Shown here piece by piece: positions 29,987-39,544 of a DNA stretch of 60,675 nt. Where the stretch lies: the NCBI GenBank assembly GCA_003133245.1, contig PKWM01000047.1, forward strand, positions 1 to 60,675, in the 5' to 3' direction. The notes under the pieces were generated by a model that did no database searches, was not told where the DNA came from, and was given only the letters and a program-made list of their open reading frames with translations. The DNA comes from Rhodoferax sp. GTDB taxonomy: Bacteria > Pseudomonadota > Gammaproteobacteria > Burkholderiales > Burkholderiaceae_C. Every line of letters starts with the position of its first letter. Position 1 is the first letter of the stretch. Made by a program: the position numbers and the translations under genes.

Positions 29987-31018
29987 TCAGCGCACCGGAA
30001 TCGACAGCATCAGGCCGCCATTGGCGACCAGCGCATTGCGCCCGCGCTCCAGGCGTAGCGGCGTCTTGATTCCGACATTGCGGTCCCACACGTCGCCGTA
30101 GTTGCCCACTGCCTTGATCGCCTTGTAGGCCCAGTCGTTGGCGACACCGAGCTTGGCGCCGAAGTCGCCGGTCACGCCCAGCAGGCGTTGTACGTCAGGG
30201 TTTTGCGAACTGCGCTGCTCATCCACATTGGCCTGGGTCACGCCCAGCTCTTCAGCCGCCACCAGTGCGTTGAGTGTGAAGCGAACCAGAGATTCCCAGC
30301 GCGGTTGACCCTGCGCCACAATTGGCCCTATCGGTTCGTTGGACACGGTCTCGGCCAGCACCTTGAAGTCATCCTTGTTTGGCAATTTGGCCAGACGCGA
30401 GGCCAGGCCCGAGCGGTCGTTGATGGCGGCGTCGCAACGCTTGCCGACAAAGGCATCCCAGGCCTGCTCCTGCGAGGCGAAGGTCACGATTTTGTATTTG
30501 AGTTTGTGTGCGCGGAAGTAATCGGCGACTATCAGCTCCGACGTAGCACCCTGCGCAGTGCAAATGGTTGCGTTGTTGAGATCGGCGATCTTGTTGGCCT
30601 TGGATTTCTTGGTGACGATGAAGCCCTGGCCGTCAAAGAACATGATCTTGGGGTATTTCAGGCCGCCCACGTCGCGGCTCTGGGTCTGGGTGAAGCGGTG
30701 TGTGAGCACATCGACGGCGCCCGTGGGCAGGCCGGCGAATGCAGTCTTCAGGTCCATCGGGATCAGCTGGATCTTGGTGCCGTCACCTAGTGTAGCTGCG
30801 GCAATGGCCTTGCACAGGTCAACGTCGAAACCCTCGCGCTTGCCAGCGTTGTTTTCGGCCGAGAAGCCGGTCGCTGCCAGCGTCACACCGCACTTGAGTA
30901 CGCCATTGGCCTTGACGTCATCGAGAACATCGGCCCGCGCAGGACCGGCCAGCGCCGCGATGGCAGCGAGACTCAGAAAAATTTTGCTTGTCGTTGAAAG
31001 AGTGCTTTGAATGCTCAT
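29987..31018 (-). CDS. Polar amino acid ABC transporter, periplasmic binding protein
   Basis: This AapJ/YhdW-type solute-binding protein of 343 residues starts MSIQSTLSTTSKIFLSLAAI and has a signal peptide ending near GPARA. The mature part begins DVLDDVKANGVLKCGV and contains GFDVDLCKAIAAATLGD and DVLTHRFTQTQSRD, typical of the family. The ATG at 31018 is preceded by GGAG. It is the first gene of the importer operon and 264 bases downstream of iorB, so the gap may hold its own promoter. Confidence 0.92.
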   Translation of the reverse strand: MSIQSTLSTTSKIFLSLAAIAALAGPARADVLDDVKANGVLKCGVTLAATGFSAENNAGKREGFDVDLCKAIAAATLGDGTKIQLIPMDLKTAFAGLPTGAVDVLTHRFTQTQSRDVGGLKYPKIMFFDGQGFIVTKKSKANKIADLNNATICTAQGATSELIVADYFRAHKLKYKIVTFASQEQAWDAFVGKRCDAAINDRSGLASRLAKLPNKDDFKVLAETVSNEPIGPIVAQGQPRWESLVRFTLNALVAAEELGVTQANVDEQRSSQNPDVQRLLGVTGDFGAKLGVANDWAYKAIKAVGNYGDVWDRNVGIKTPLRLERGRNALVANGGLMLSIPVR

Positions 31019-31282
31019 GTTTGTCTCCGGTTTACTTTGAAATAACGGGGCAACTTGCAAGCTGACCCGGATGCAATTCTACGAGTGGAATAAGGTCATA
31101 CCCGCTCGCCTGTGACAGTGTATCTGTTGATAGTATTGAAACGAAAGAAAGGTGCGCTGGGGCTAGTCTATTGGCCATAAGAATCACTTTATAGGGTAAA
31201 CACCTAGCCCACATATTTCACGGTGCAGTACTGTATGAACGTATTGAGACTGATTTTGGTGCTGGGCAGGTAGCTCAGGTAC

Positions 31283-31915
31283 TTACGCAAAGTTCGGCGT
31301 CAGCGCTTCAACCTGCACCAATCTGGCAATGGCTTCACGCCCCGCCGTGAACGCGCGGCGATTGAGTTCCACCATCTCGGGCTTGCGTGTCTGAAAGCGC
31401 TGCAATATGGATTCGAGCAACACCTCGGCACGAAAGGGCAGGTGGTCGGCAATAGCGCCTAGCATCACACTGTTTCCCAGGCGCATGTCACCGAGCTGCT
31501 TGGCGATGACCATGGCATCGAATGCATGGACCTCAATGCCGAGATCACGAATTTCGGCCTGTGGATCAGTAGGGTACGCGTAAAGTCCGCCGCTCACCAC
31601 GGGTGGCACCAGACGTGCGGTATTCATCAGAACCAGGCCTCCCACTCGCAAATAGTGGCTCCAGCGCAAGGCCTCGGCAGACTCGAAGCCGACAATGATG
31701 TCTGCATCGCCCGGGGCTATTTTTGGAGACAGCACCTTCAGTCCGAAGCGCAGGTGTGAGCTCACAACGCCACCGCGCTGCGACATGCCAGCGACTTCGG
31801 TCTTCTTAACGTCGTGACCGAGTGAAATCGCTGCTTCCGCGAGAACTTCAGTGGCGGTCATGACACCCTGACCGCCGACGCCGACGACAAGAATATTGGT
31901 AATCATGTTTTTCAT
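31283..31915 (-). CDS. iorB: Indolepyruvate ferredoxin oxidoreductase, beta subunit
   Basis: IorB is the gamma/beta-type subunit that with IorA oxidatively decarboxylates aryl pyruvates to aryl-acetyl-CoA. The 210 residues begin MKNMITNILVVGVGGQGVMT, the conserved GxGGQG motif, followed by KKTEVAGMSQRGGVVSSHLR. The start at 31915 lies two bases after the iorA stop. A longer frame into iorA is rejected. It forms an operon with iorA. Confidence 0.92.
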   Translation of the reverse strand: MKNMITNILVVGVGGQGVMTATEVLAEAAISLGHDVKKTEVAGMSQRGGVVSSHLRFGLKVLSPKIAPGDADIIVGFESAEALRWSHYLRVGGLVLMNTARLVPPVVSGGLYAYPTDPQAEIRDLGIEVHAFDAMVIAKQLGDMRLGNSVMLGAIADHLPFRAEVLLESILQRFQTRKPEMVELNRRAFTAGREAIARLVQVEALTPNFA

Positions 31916-31917
31916 GG

Positions 31918-33786
31918 TCAGTTTTTCACAAAGTTGATCGTCTGTACCGCCGCTGCGACAATGGCCTTGGGCGCGCACACTTGCACGCAAATGCCACAGC
32001 CGGTGCATGCGGCGGTTTCGATGGCGGCAAACTGCAGCATCACTTCCTTGCCTGAAGGTCTCTTGAGCATCTCACGGCGTTGCTCGCTGATCGCCGGGCA
32101 TCCTACGTCAATGCACAAACCACAGCCGGTGCATTGATCCGACGCCACCTTAAACGCTGGCTGCCTCTTGAAATCATCGATCAGGACGCAGGGACGGTCT
32201 GTGATGATCACTGAAGGCTCCGCAATCTTGGTTTCCTCGCGAAGCGCCTTAGCCAACTCCGGCAACTGATAAGGATCAACCTTGCGAATGCGTTCTGGTT
32301 TGACGCCAAGCGCCTCACAAAGTTTGACAAAGTCGACCTTGGGTGCTGGGTTGCCACGGGCGTTGCGCCCAGTGCCTGGGTTGTCTTGTCCGCCCGTCAT
32401 CCCAACAGTGCGGTTGTCGAGCAACAGCACCGTGACGTTGCCGCGGTTATACGTGATGTCGAGCAGGCCCTGCATGCCCATATGCATGAACGTTGAGTCG
32501 CCTATGACTGCAAGGATCTTTCTGTCTTTGTCAACTTCAGTGCGCCCCTTATCCAAGCCCAGTGCCATGCCCATCGAGGCGCCCATGCAAATAACCACGT
32601 CGAGTGCGTTCCAGGGATGGCCAGATCCCAGCGTGTAACAGCCTATATCGCCGGCAACAGTGATGTTTTTCAACTTTGCTACGGTGTAATAGATGCTCAA
32701 GTGCGGGCAGGCCGCACATAAGGTCGGTGGTCGGGGAAATACCTGCGCTGGAAGCACGGTGCGCTCGGCAACGAGTTGTTTCGATACTTCACCTAACAAG
32801 CGCGCCACCGCCGGCTTGAGCACCTCAGGGGGTAGTTCTCCGCTGCGCGGAAGAAAGTCTTTACCGTGGCAGTTGATGCCAGCGGCACGGATTTCGTTTT
32901 CCAGCAGAGGCTCAAGTTCCTCCACTACCAGCAACTTCTCCACGGTTTTGCTGAAGGCACGTATTCTTTCGATCGGCGTGGGGTAGGAAAAGCCAAGCTT
33001 TAGCGCCGGCGAATTCGGAAAGGCCTCTTGGACATGCATCCAGGCGGGACCGGATGCAATAAAGCCGACACTGCAGTCCTTTCCGGCAACGACGAAATTG
33101 AGTGGCGAGATCTCCGCACTGGCACGTAATTTTTCTTCGCGCTCAAACATCAGCATGATGCGACTCTTGGCAAATCCCGGTGTCATCACCCACCGCTGTG
33201 GGTTCTTGATATACCCCGACGATTCGTGTGGCACACGCTCACCGATCATTACCATGGCCTTAACATGACAGATGCGGGTTGTCAGACGCAGGATCACCGG
33301 AACCTGAAACTGTTCCGACAAGGCATAGCCCGCGATCGTCATTTCGTAGGCCTCTTGGGAATCTGACGGTTCCAGAATCGGCAAGTGCGCAAAGCGACCC
33401 CAAAAGCGCGAATCCTGCTCGTTCTGCGACGACGACAGTCCGACGTCGTCGGCGACCGCAATCACCATGCCACCCGCAGCGCCCGTCAATGTCAGGGTCA
33501 TCAGCGCATCCGAGGCCACATTCAAACCGACGTGCTTCATGGCGCAAAACGATCTAGAGCCCGCCATCGAAGTGCCGATAGCCACCTCCAACGCCACTTT
33601 CTCATTGACTGACCACTCGGTATAGAGGTCAGGATATTTGGTGAGGTTCTCCAGCATTTCGGTGGCAGGCGTTCCCGGATAGCCCGATGCCACGCGCACA
33701 CCCGATTCCCACACAGCACGGGCAACTGCTTCGTTACCGGAAAGGAGCATGCGTGTCGGGGCCGCTAAGACGTGGATTCCTGTCAT
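31918..33786 (-). CDS. iorA: Indolepyruvate ferredoxin oxidoreductase, alpha subunit
   Basis: This 622-residue thiamine-diphosphate enzyme subunit has an N-terminal pyrimidine-binding domain (SGYPGTPATEMLENL), a ThDP-binding domain (GDSTFMHMGMQGLLDITYNR, then DNRTVGMTGGQDNPGTG) and a C-terminal ferredoxin domain with two [4Fe-4S] motifs (CTGCGLCIDVGCPAI and CTGCGICVQVCAP). Function is oxidation of aryl pyruvates from aromatic amino acid transamination, passing electrons to ferredoxin. It faces the Lrp-type gene across a 220-base divergent region. Confidence 0.94.
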   Translation of the reverse strand: MTGIHVLAAPTRMLLSGNEAVARAVWESGVRVASGYPGTPATEMLENLTKYPDLYTEWSVNEKVALEVAIGTSMAGSRSFCAMKHVGLNVASDALMTLTLTGAAGGMVIAVADDVGLSSSQNEQDSRFWGRFAHLPILEPSDSQEAYEMTIAGYALSEQFQVPVILRLTTRICHVKAMVMIGERVPHESSGYIKNPQRWVMTPGFAKSRIMLMFEREEKLRASAEISPLNFVVAGKDCSVGFIASGPAWMHVQEAFPNSPALKLGFSYPTPIERIRAFSKTVEKLLVVEELEPLLENEIRAAGINCHGKDFLPRSGELPPEVLKPAVARLLGEVSKQLVAERTVLPAQVFPRPPTLCAACPHLSIYYTVAKLKNITVAGDIGCYTLGSGHPWNALDVVICMGASMGMALGLDKGRTEVDKDRKILAVIGDSTFMHMGMQGLLDITYNRGNVTVLLLDNRTVGMTGGQDNPGTGRNARGNPAPKVDFVKLCEALGVKPERIRKVDPYQLPELAKALREETKIAEPSVIITDRPCVLIDDFKRQPAFKVASDQCTGCGLCIDVGCPAISEQRREMLKRPSGKEVMLQFAAIETAACTGCGICVQVCAPKAIVAAAVQTINFVKN

Positions 33787-34006
33787 GTTTGTCTCATCAA
33801 TATTCTTGATAAACAGAAAACCACCTGTGATCGTGCATCCATGCCCGACTCAGTTTCCTGCGGCTTTCTACTTGCTGGAGAGGTCTATTGAGACATCTCT
33901 CAACGGGGATATTAAATCTAATACGGCACATTTTTTGATTATTTTGTGTCTATAAATTCATATTTAACGCACAATAGATGCAAAGGAATAAGAAAAAGGA
34001 AACATC
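33787..34006. promoter_or_regulatory. Divergent control region iorA / lrp-like
   Basis: This 220-base AT-rich region holds the promoters of iorAB and of the divergent Lrp-type gene. AAAAGGAAACATC before position 34007 is a clear ribosome binding site for the GTG start. Lrp-family regulators often bind such shared regions. No single operator can be named with confidence. Confidence 0.5.
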
Positions 34007-34549
34007 GTGACCAATATCACCGTAGACCGACACGATCTAGAACTGCTCGCTGAACTTCAGCGCGACGGACGTACGACCAATGCAGCCCTTGGCGAAATGA
34101 TTCACTTGTCAACATCGCAAGTTAGTCGCCGCGTGCAGCGACTTGAGGAAGCCGGCGTCATTGACCACTATGCTGCCGTGATCGACCCGGCAGTCGTCGG
34201 ATTGGGCGTTATGGCGTTTACCCTTGTCGTTCTGGAGCGCCATGGCGGCACACCGGCAGACAAAGGCGACACGCATGGTGCCAAGTTCGAACGCGCTATT
34301 GCCGACCTGCCAGAAGTTCTTGAATGCTATTCGGTGGCTGGAGAGGCAGATTACGTCCTGCGCATCGTGGCGTACGACCTTGCAGCGTTGTCAGAATTCA
34401 TGACAAAACATTTGTTGCGCTTACCCGGCGTCTCGACTGTCAAATCAACGATCTCATTGCAGAAGGTAAAACAGTCCGGTGTCTTACCCCTAGACCACAT
34501 TATTCAGCCACGCCAAACCAAGCAGCGCATCCGATTTTCCTCAGATTAA
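34007..34549 (+). CDS. Lrp/AsnC-family transcriptional regulator
   Basis: The 180-residue protein has an N-terminal winged helix-turn-helix (LELLAELQRDGRTTNAALGE, then MIHLSTSQVSRRVQRLEEAG) and a C-terminal RAM ligand-binding domain (VLECYSVAGEADYVLRIVAY). The GTG start with AAAGGA upstream fits. Such regulators respond to amino acids. Divergent orientation to iorAB makes it the likely local regulator of aryl-pyruvate oxidation. Confidence 0.9.
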   Translation: MTNITVDRHDLELLAELQRDGRTTNAALGEMIHLSTSQVSRRVQRLEEAGVIDHYAAVIDPAVVGLGVMAFTLVVLERHGGTPADKGDTHGAKFERAIADLPEVLECYSVAGEADYVLRIVAYDLAALSEFMTKHLLRLPGVSTVKSTISLQKVKQSGVLPLDHIIQPRQTKQRIRFSSD

Positions 34550-34685
34550 ATCCTCATCTGTTGATGAATACAGTCGGACAAGTTACGGATGTGCTTGAAC
34601 GCGTGTCGTGTTGCCTTCCATCCCAATTAATACAGAAGAACTCTCATGTCCAATATTTCGCTGCTTGGTTGATTGCAACAGCCAG

Positions 34686-35354
34686 TTATGCGTAGGTGAT
34701 CCAGCTTGCGTGCTCGGCCTGGTCGAGATGCGCCAGCGTGTTGTAGCTCAGCAGTGAGTGGTGTTTGGGGTTGAAAGCGAACTCGGTAACCGCGCTGTTG
34801 CGCAGACGCATATTGAGCTCGATGGTGGTCTCTGGCGCGGTGCCCAGCACCTGGCCGACGGCGGTGGAAATCGGGCCACCGCTTGAGACGATCAGCACAT
34901 TGCCCTCGCAGTGCTCCCGGACGTGATCGAGCGCGCCGACCACGCCGCGCTGGAACTCAAGGTAGCTCGGCATACCTTGCGGGTTGCTTGCTCCCTTCAT
35001 CCACTGCGTCAGGCCGTCGCGCAGCAGTCGAAAGTGGTGACGGTAGAGTTCCGGCGTGTCGGGTTTTTCAAGCGGCTGGGGGTGCACCGTGGCGATCAGG
35101 GCGGCGCTGTCAAATTCGTTGAGCCCCGCCCATTCCAGGACTTGATTGCGGTAGATCGCACCTTCGGCGATGCCAGCCCAGGTCTGGGCGTGGCGGCGCA
35201 GCGTGCCAGTGAGAACGGTATTGAAAGTCAGTCCTTTATTGCGCCAGTACTGGCCCAGACGCCGGCTTTGCTGCTGGCCCAAGGTGCTGAGGTGGTCGTA
35301 GTCTTGCGCGCCAAATGAAGCCTGGCCGTGGCGTACAAGGTAGAGAGTTCCCAT
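34686..35354 (-). CDS. Histidine phosphatase family protein
   Basis: This 222-residue member of the phosphoglycerate-mutase-like superfamily has the catalytic RHG motif near its N-terminus (LYLVRHGQASFG), the acidic residue region ELNEF-like (LEWAGLNEFD) and the second histidine in VLIVSSGGPIS (the usual SHG is replaced by SSGG). The second catalytic histidine therefore seems absent, so activity is uncertain. It lies 36 bases downstream of ruvA on the same strand direction. The substrate is unknown. Confidence 0.75.
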   Translation of the reverse strand: MGTLYLVRHGQASFGAQDYDHLSTLGQQQSRRLGQYWRNKGLTFNTVLTGTLRRHAQTWAGIAEGAIYRNQVLEWAGLNEFDSAALIATVHPQPLEKPDTPELYRHHFRLLRDGLTQWMKGASNPQGMPSYLEFQRGVVGALDHVREHCEGNVLIVSSGGPISTAVGQVLGTAPETTIELNMRLRNSAVTEFAFNPKHHSLLSYNTLAHLDQAEHASWITYA

Positions 35355-35390
35355 TAGCTTGAATTATTGATCAAAGAGGATGTTGCGCTC

Positions 35391-35963
35391 TTACTTTGCC
35401 AGCGCGCGCAGCGCCAGCTTGATGCCTTCGCTCACCCCCACGTTTTGAGGTAATGCCTTCAAGGCGACGGCGGCTTCCCGGTCGCTGTAGCCGAGCGATA
35501 GCAGCGCCTGCAAAATGTCGGCCTGGCTGTTGCTCGCCACGCTGGCGGCTACCCCTATATTGGGCCCCAACTTGCCTTTGAGTTCCAGCAGCAAGCGCTC
35601 GGCCGTTTTTTTGCCAATGCCTGGTACCTTGATTAACCGCCCGGACTCTTGCAGCGTGATGGCCTGCGCCAGTTCCGCCACGCTCATGCCCGACAGCACC
35701 GACAGGGCGGTGCGTGGGCCGACGCCAGAAATTTTGATCAACTCGCGAAAGGCGGCGCGCTCAGACTGTGTGGCAAAGCCATACAAAATCTGCGCGTCCT
35801 CACGCACTACAAAGTGCGTCAGCAGGCTCAAGCGTGCGCCGAGTTCGGGCAGGTTGTAAAAGGTGCTCATGGGCACATGCACCTCGTAGCCCACGCCGTT
35901 GCAATCCAGCAGCACCTGGGGTGGATTTTTGTCTTCTAATGTTCCTGTCAGTTTGCCGATCAT
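35391..35963 (-). CDS. ruvA: Holliday junction DNA helicase subunit RuvA
   Basis: RuvA binds Holliday junctions and directs RuvB. The 190 residues start [20 protein letters not shown]. They contain the OB-fold domain I, two helix-hairpin-helix motifs ([13 protein letters not shown] and [15 protein letters not shown], about residues 75-125) and the RuvB-binding domain III at the C-terminus (about 145-190). The open frame extends upstream into a palindromic repeat, but family alignment fixes the start at 35963. Confidence 0.95.
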   Translation of the reverse strand: MIGKLTGTLEDKNPPQVLLDCNGVGYEVHVPMSTFYNLPELGARLSLLTHFVVREDAQILYGFATQSERAAFRELIKISGVGPRTALSVLSGMSVAELAQAITLQESGRLIKVPGIGKKTAERLLLELKGKLGPNIGVAASVASNSQADILQALLSLGYSDREAAVALKALPQNVGVSEGIKLALRALAK

Positions 35964-35991
35964 TTTTTGCCTATCATGGGTGACCTTTTTA

Positions 35992-36091
35992 GGGCTCATG
36001 CAAAATTGTTCCAGCCAGGCGCGCCGACGATGACAGCACGCGTAGTACGGCGAGTCGGCGCAACGAAGCTGGAGCGGTTTTGCATGAGCCC
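35992..36091. repeat. 100-bp palindromic element between ruvA and phoH
   Basis: Perfect 14-bp terminal inverted repeats (GGGCTCATGCAAAA and its complement) enclose a second, weaker pair (TTCCAGC/GCTGGAG) and a CGC-rich centre. It looks like a small non-autonomous (MITE-like) element. It fills most of the 148 bases between the divergent ruvA and phoH starts, so it may carry or alter their promoters. Confidence 0.75.
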
Positions 36092-36111
36092 ACTTTTCAG
36101 GAATTATCAAC

Positions 36112-37056
36112 TTGATTCTCCGACACCTATTTTCGCCGCCCAGCAACACCCGTTTAACCAACTTGTGCGGTCCGATGGATGAACATCTGCGCACCATCGA
36201 AGTCGCTTTGCAGGTCAAAATTGCGCATCGCCACGAACAGTTCAAGGTCGATGGCAGCAAGGCCGCTGCCCAGCGCGGCATGGAGATGCTGCAAGCCTTG
36301 TACGAGATGGCGGCGCGTCCGATTGAGACGGCCACCGTGCAACTGATGCTGGTGGGCGATGCCGACCTCAATGATGCCAATGGCCCGGGCCTCAAAACCA
36401 AACGCAGCGACCTCAAACCACGCACTTTGAACCAAGCGGCCTATCTGGACAACATTGCCAACCACGATATCACTTTTGGCATTGGCCCGGCCGGCACCGG
36501 CAAAACCTATCTGGCAGTGGCAATGGCCGTCGATGCCTTGCAGCGTAGCGCCGTGCAGCGCATTGTGTTGACGCGCCCGGCCGTGGAAGCGGGCGAGCGA
36601 CTGGGCTATTTGCCAGGTGATCTGGCGCAAAAAATCGACCCCTACCTGCGCCCCCTGTACGACGCGCTCTACGACTTGATGGGTTTTGAGCAAGTGCAAA
36701 AAGCGTTTGAGCGCCAGACGATTGAGGTCGCGCCGCTGGCCTTTATGCGCGGACGCACCCTCAACACTGCTTTCGTCATTCTGGACGAAGCGCAAAACAC
36801 CTCGACCGAGCAAATGAAAATGTTCCTGACCCGCATCGGCTTTGGCTCCAAAGCAGTGATCACCGGCGATGTGAGCCAGATTGATTTGCCTAAAACCCAA
36901 CTCAGTGGCCTGATTGACGCCGAGCGCGTCTTGAAGCGCGTGCCCGGCATTGCCATTTGCCGCCTGACCAGTGCCGATGTGGTGCGTCATCCCCTGGTGG
37001 CGCGCATTGTTGATGCCTACGATGCGGCGGGTCGCACCGCCACCAAACGCAGCTAA
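36112..37056 (+). CDS. ybeZ: PhoH-like ATPase
   Basis: This PhoH-family ATPase probably works with YbeY in rRNA maturation or RNA quality control. The 314 residues contain Walker A ([16 protein letters not shown], about 124-139), Walker B ([11 protein letters not shown]) and an N-terminal extension beginning [20 protein letters not shown], usual for Burkholderiales PhoH. The start codon is TTG, supported by AGGAA 8 bases upstream and by family length. It is followed after 3 bases by ybeY. Confidence 0.92.
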   Translation: MILRHLFSPPSNTRLTNLCGPMDEHLRTIEVALQVKIAHRHEQFKVDGSKAAAQRGMEMLQALYEMAARPIETATVQLMLVGDADLNDANGPGLKTKRSDLKPRTLNQAAYLDNIANHDITFGIGPAGTGKTYLAVAMAVDALQRSAVQRIVLTRPAVEAGERLGYLPGDLAQKIDPYLRPLYDALYDLMGFEQVQKAFERQTIEVAPLAFMRGRTLNTAFVILDEAQNTSTEQMKMFLTRIGFGSKAVITGDVSQIDLPKTQLSGLIDAERVLKRVPGIAICRLTSADVVRHPLVARIVDAYDAAGRTATKRS

Positions 37057-37059
37057 ATC

Positions 37060-37509
37060 ATGTTGAAAAAACTCACACTTTCATTGCAATTTGGCGTGCT
37101 CCAAAACGCTGCACTGCACCGCGCCGCCTTGCCGCGCCACAAGGTGACACGCTGGATTCGCCACGCACTTCAAAGTGACGCAGAAATCACCGTGCGCATT
37201 GTTGGCACCGAGGAAGGGCAGGTGCTCAACCGGGATTACCGGCACAAGGATTACGCTACCAATGTACTGACTTTTGATTACGCACACCAACCGGTGGTGA
37301 GCGCCGACCTGGTGCTGTGCGCGCCGGTGGTGTCAAGTGAAGCCAAAGAACAGCACAAGACCCTGCAAGCCCACTACGCGCACCTGCTGGTGCACGGCAC
37401 GCTGCACGCGCAGGGCTGGGAGCACGAGACCAATGCGGTGGATGCGCGGGCGATGGAATTGCGTGAAATTGAAATTCTGGCTGGGCTGGGGTTTGAAAAT
37501 CCGTACTGA
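37060..37509 (+). CDS. ybeY: Endoribonuclease YbeY, rRNA maturation factor
   Basis: This zinc-dependent endoribonuclease needed for 16S rRNA 3' processing has 149 residues. The metal motif HGTLHAQGWEHE (HxxxHxxxxxH type, about residues 112-123) and the upstream NRDYRHKDYATNVLTFDY segment match the family. It is encoded three bases after phoH, the widely conserved phoH-ybeY pair. Confidence 0.95.
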   Translation: MLKKLTLSLQFGVLQNAALHRAALPRHKVTRWIRHALQSDAEITVRIVGTEEGQVLNRDYRHKDYATNVLTFDYAHQPVVSADLVLCAPVVSSEAKEQHKTLQAHYAHLLVHGTLHAQGWEHETNAVDARAMELREIEILAGLGFENPY

Positions 37510-37531
37510 GGTGTCGGAAAAGGCCAAGTAA

Positions 37532-37554
37532 CTTTTGGGGCCGAATCCCAATTC
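37532..37554. repeat. GGGG-CCGAA-TCCC palindromic motif
   Basis: CTTTTGGGGCCGAATCCCAA is very similar to the motif at 17262. It lies in the ybeY-dbpA gap. It is one of four such motifs in the window. Confidence 0.4.
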
Positions 37555-37624
37555 CATCGGGAGGCAAAACCAAGCAATGCAGTTGTAAAAATCAGGGCAT
37601 CCGACAGCGGGGGATAATCAAACC

Positions 37625-39064
37625 ATGACCAAAGCCCCACCAAAATTCACCACCGAAGCCGACGACAAGCCCATGTCCGGCAAGCTCGGCTTTGACTCGC
37701 TGGCACTGAACCCGGCCACACTGGCCAACCTGGAACAACTGGGCTATCTGGAGATGACGCCGATCCAGGCCGCCAGCCTGCCTGCCGCCTTGCTTGGCAA
37801 AGATTTGATTGCCCAAGCCGAAACCGGCAGTGGCAAGACCGCCGCCTTTGCGTTGGCCTTGCTTGACCACCTCAATCCGCGCCGCTTTGCGGTGCAGGCG
37901 CTGGTGTTGTGCCCGACACGCGAGCTGGCGGATCAGGTGAGTATCGAGATCCGCCGCCTGGCCCGCGCCAGCGACAACGTCAAGGTTGTCACCCTGTGCG
38001 GCGGCGTCGCGCTGCGCGGCCAGCGCGCCAGTCTGGAGCATGGCGCACACATTGTGGTGGGCACGCCGGGACGCGTCATGGATCACCTGACGCGGGGCTA
38101 CCTGGCGCTGGACGCGCTCGCCACCTTGGTGCTCGACGAAGCCGATCGCATGCTCGACATGGGATTTTTTGACGACATTGCCACCGTCGTCAAGAAATGC
38201 CCGGTAACACGGCAGACCTTGTTATTTTCAGCCACCTATCCCGAGGGAATCGAGAAGCTGGCTCGGCAGTTCATGCGCGAGCCACAGCAAATCAAGGCCG
38301 CAGCGCAGCAGACGCAGAGTCTGATCGAACAACGTTTTTACGAAGTGACGCGCGCCAATCGACTTGAGACGGTGGCACTGTTGCTGAACCACTTTCGCCC
38401 GGTGAGCACGCTGGCGTTTTGCAACACCAAGCTGCAATGCAAGGCGCTGGTGACCTACTTGCAAGCGCAAGGTTTTAGCGCGCTGGCGCTTTATGGCGAG
38501 CTTGAACAGCGCGAACGCGACCAAGTGTTGGCGCAGTTTTCCAACCGGAGCTGCTCGGTGCTGGTCGCCACCGATGTGGCTTCGCGCGGCCTCGATATCA
38601 CGCAACTTGAAGCCGTGATCAACGTGGACATCACGCCCGACCCCGAGGTGCACGTGCACCGCATTGGCCGCACCGGTCGCGCCGGTGAGTCAGGCCTGGC
38701 CTTGAGCCTGGCCAGTATGAACGAGATGGGCTCGGTCGGCAAAATAGAGCTGTATCAACAATACCAATCGGTTTGGCACCCGCTCGACGAGCTGACGCCG
38801 ACTGGCCAAGGGCCTTTGTTGCCGCCGATGGTGACCTTGCAGATTCTGGGCGGGCGCAAGGAAAAAATTCGCCCGGGCGACGTGCTGGGCGCCCTGACCG
38901 CAGACGGCGGCTACAGCCGCGAACAAATCGGCAAGATCGTGGTGACCGAGTTCACCACCTTTGTCGCGGTACAGCGCGCTATTGCGCTAGCCGCCATGCA
39001 AAAACTCAACGCCGGCAAGGTCAAAGGCAAGAGCGTGAAAGTACGACTAAGCCCTACTTCTTGA
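37625..39064 (+). CDS. dbpA: DEAD-box RNA helicase DbpA
   Basis: This ATP-dependent RNA helicase acts in 50S assembly and is targeted to 23S rRNA hairpin 92. The 479 residues show the Q motif (PIQAASLPAAL), motif I (AETGSGKTAAF), motif II (DEADRMLDMGF), motif III (SAT), motif V (VATDVASRGLDI), motif VI (HRIGRTGRAG) and a C-terminal RNA-binding domain (VTLQILGGRKEKIRPGDVLG), which marks DbpA. The last 11 bases overlap the convergent OB-fold gene. An internal start at M17 is possible. Confidence 0.93.
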   Translation: MTKAPPKFTTEADDKPMSGKLGFDSLALNPATLANLEQLGYLEMTPIQAASLPAALLGKDLIAQAETGSGKTAAFALALLDHLNPRRFAVQALVLCPTRELADQVSIEIRRLARASDNVKVVTLCGGVALRGQRASLEHGAHIVVGTPGRVMDHLTRGYLALDALATLVLDEADRMLDMGFFDDIATVVKKCPVTRQTLLFSATYPEGIEKLARQFMREPQQIKAAAQQTQSLIEQRFYEVTRANRLETVALLLNHFRPVSTLAFCNTKLQCKALVTYLQAQGFSALALYGELEQRERDQVLAQFSNRSCSVLVATDVASRGLDITQLEAVINVDITPDPEVHVHRIGRTGRAGESGLALSLASMNEMGSVGKIELYQQYQSVWHPLDELTPTGQGPLLPPMVTLQILGGRKEKIRPGDVLGALTADGGYSREQIGKIVVTEFTTFVAVQRAIALAAMQKLNAGKVKGKSVKVRLSPTS

Positions 39065-39431
39065 TCGTGATGCTGGCTTCTTCGATCAGCAGCGGGTAGG
39101 CGTAACCACTGCCAAAGTCCTTGTTCAGCACCACCACGCCCGAAATGGTGACTTGGTCGCCGACCTTGGCGGTTTGCTTGCTGGTCACGGTTAGGTCGTT
39201 GTTCTTGGCGTCCCCGGTGCCGTCCTGGATGTGCAGAAAATTACGTCCCATGATGCCATCGTTGACTTTCACGACCTTGCCTTTGGCACTGATGGTTTTG
39301 CCCGCCAGCTTGGCCTTGTCCTGGTTCAGGGCGGCGATGGTCATGAGCTTGTCTGGTGCGGCGGACGCGTTCAACGACACCAGCCCCGCAGTAGCAATAA
39401 GTGCGGCCAACGCGATGGATAAAAACCTCAT
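39054..39431 (-). CDS. Secreted OB-fold nucleic-acid-binding-like protein
   Basis: The 125-residue protein has a clear signal peptide (MRFLSIALAALIATAGLVSL, cleavage near NASA-AP). The mature part (ISAKGKVVKVNDGIMGRNFL and VTSKQTAKVGDQVTISGVVV) looks like an OB-fold of the tRNA-anti-like type found in periplasmic proteins of unknown function. It overlaps the dbpA 3' end by 11 bases in convergent orientation. No partner is evident. Confidence 0.75.
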   Translation of the reverse strand: MRFLSIALAALIATAGLVSLNASAAPDKLMTIAALNQDKAKLAGKTISAKGKVVKVNDGIMGRNFLHIQDGTGDAKNNDLTVTSKQTAKVGDQVTISGVVVLNKDFGSGYAYPLLIEEASITIKK

Positions 39432-39544
39432 GAAAACTCCTATGAATGATTGAGAATCGACTTCGAAAAACTTCCTCCAGTATATCGGCCGACTGCGTTG
39501 CCTGCCGGTTGCGGGGTTGTTTCAAGTCAAAGGTAGGCGCACTC

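Noticed and set aside
35964..36425. N-terminal extension of RuvA
   Set aside because: The upstream codons run through a palindromic element and antisense to phoH; RuvA starts at MIGKLTG.
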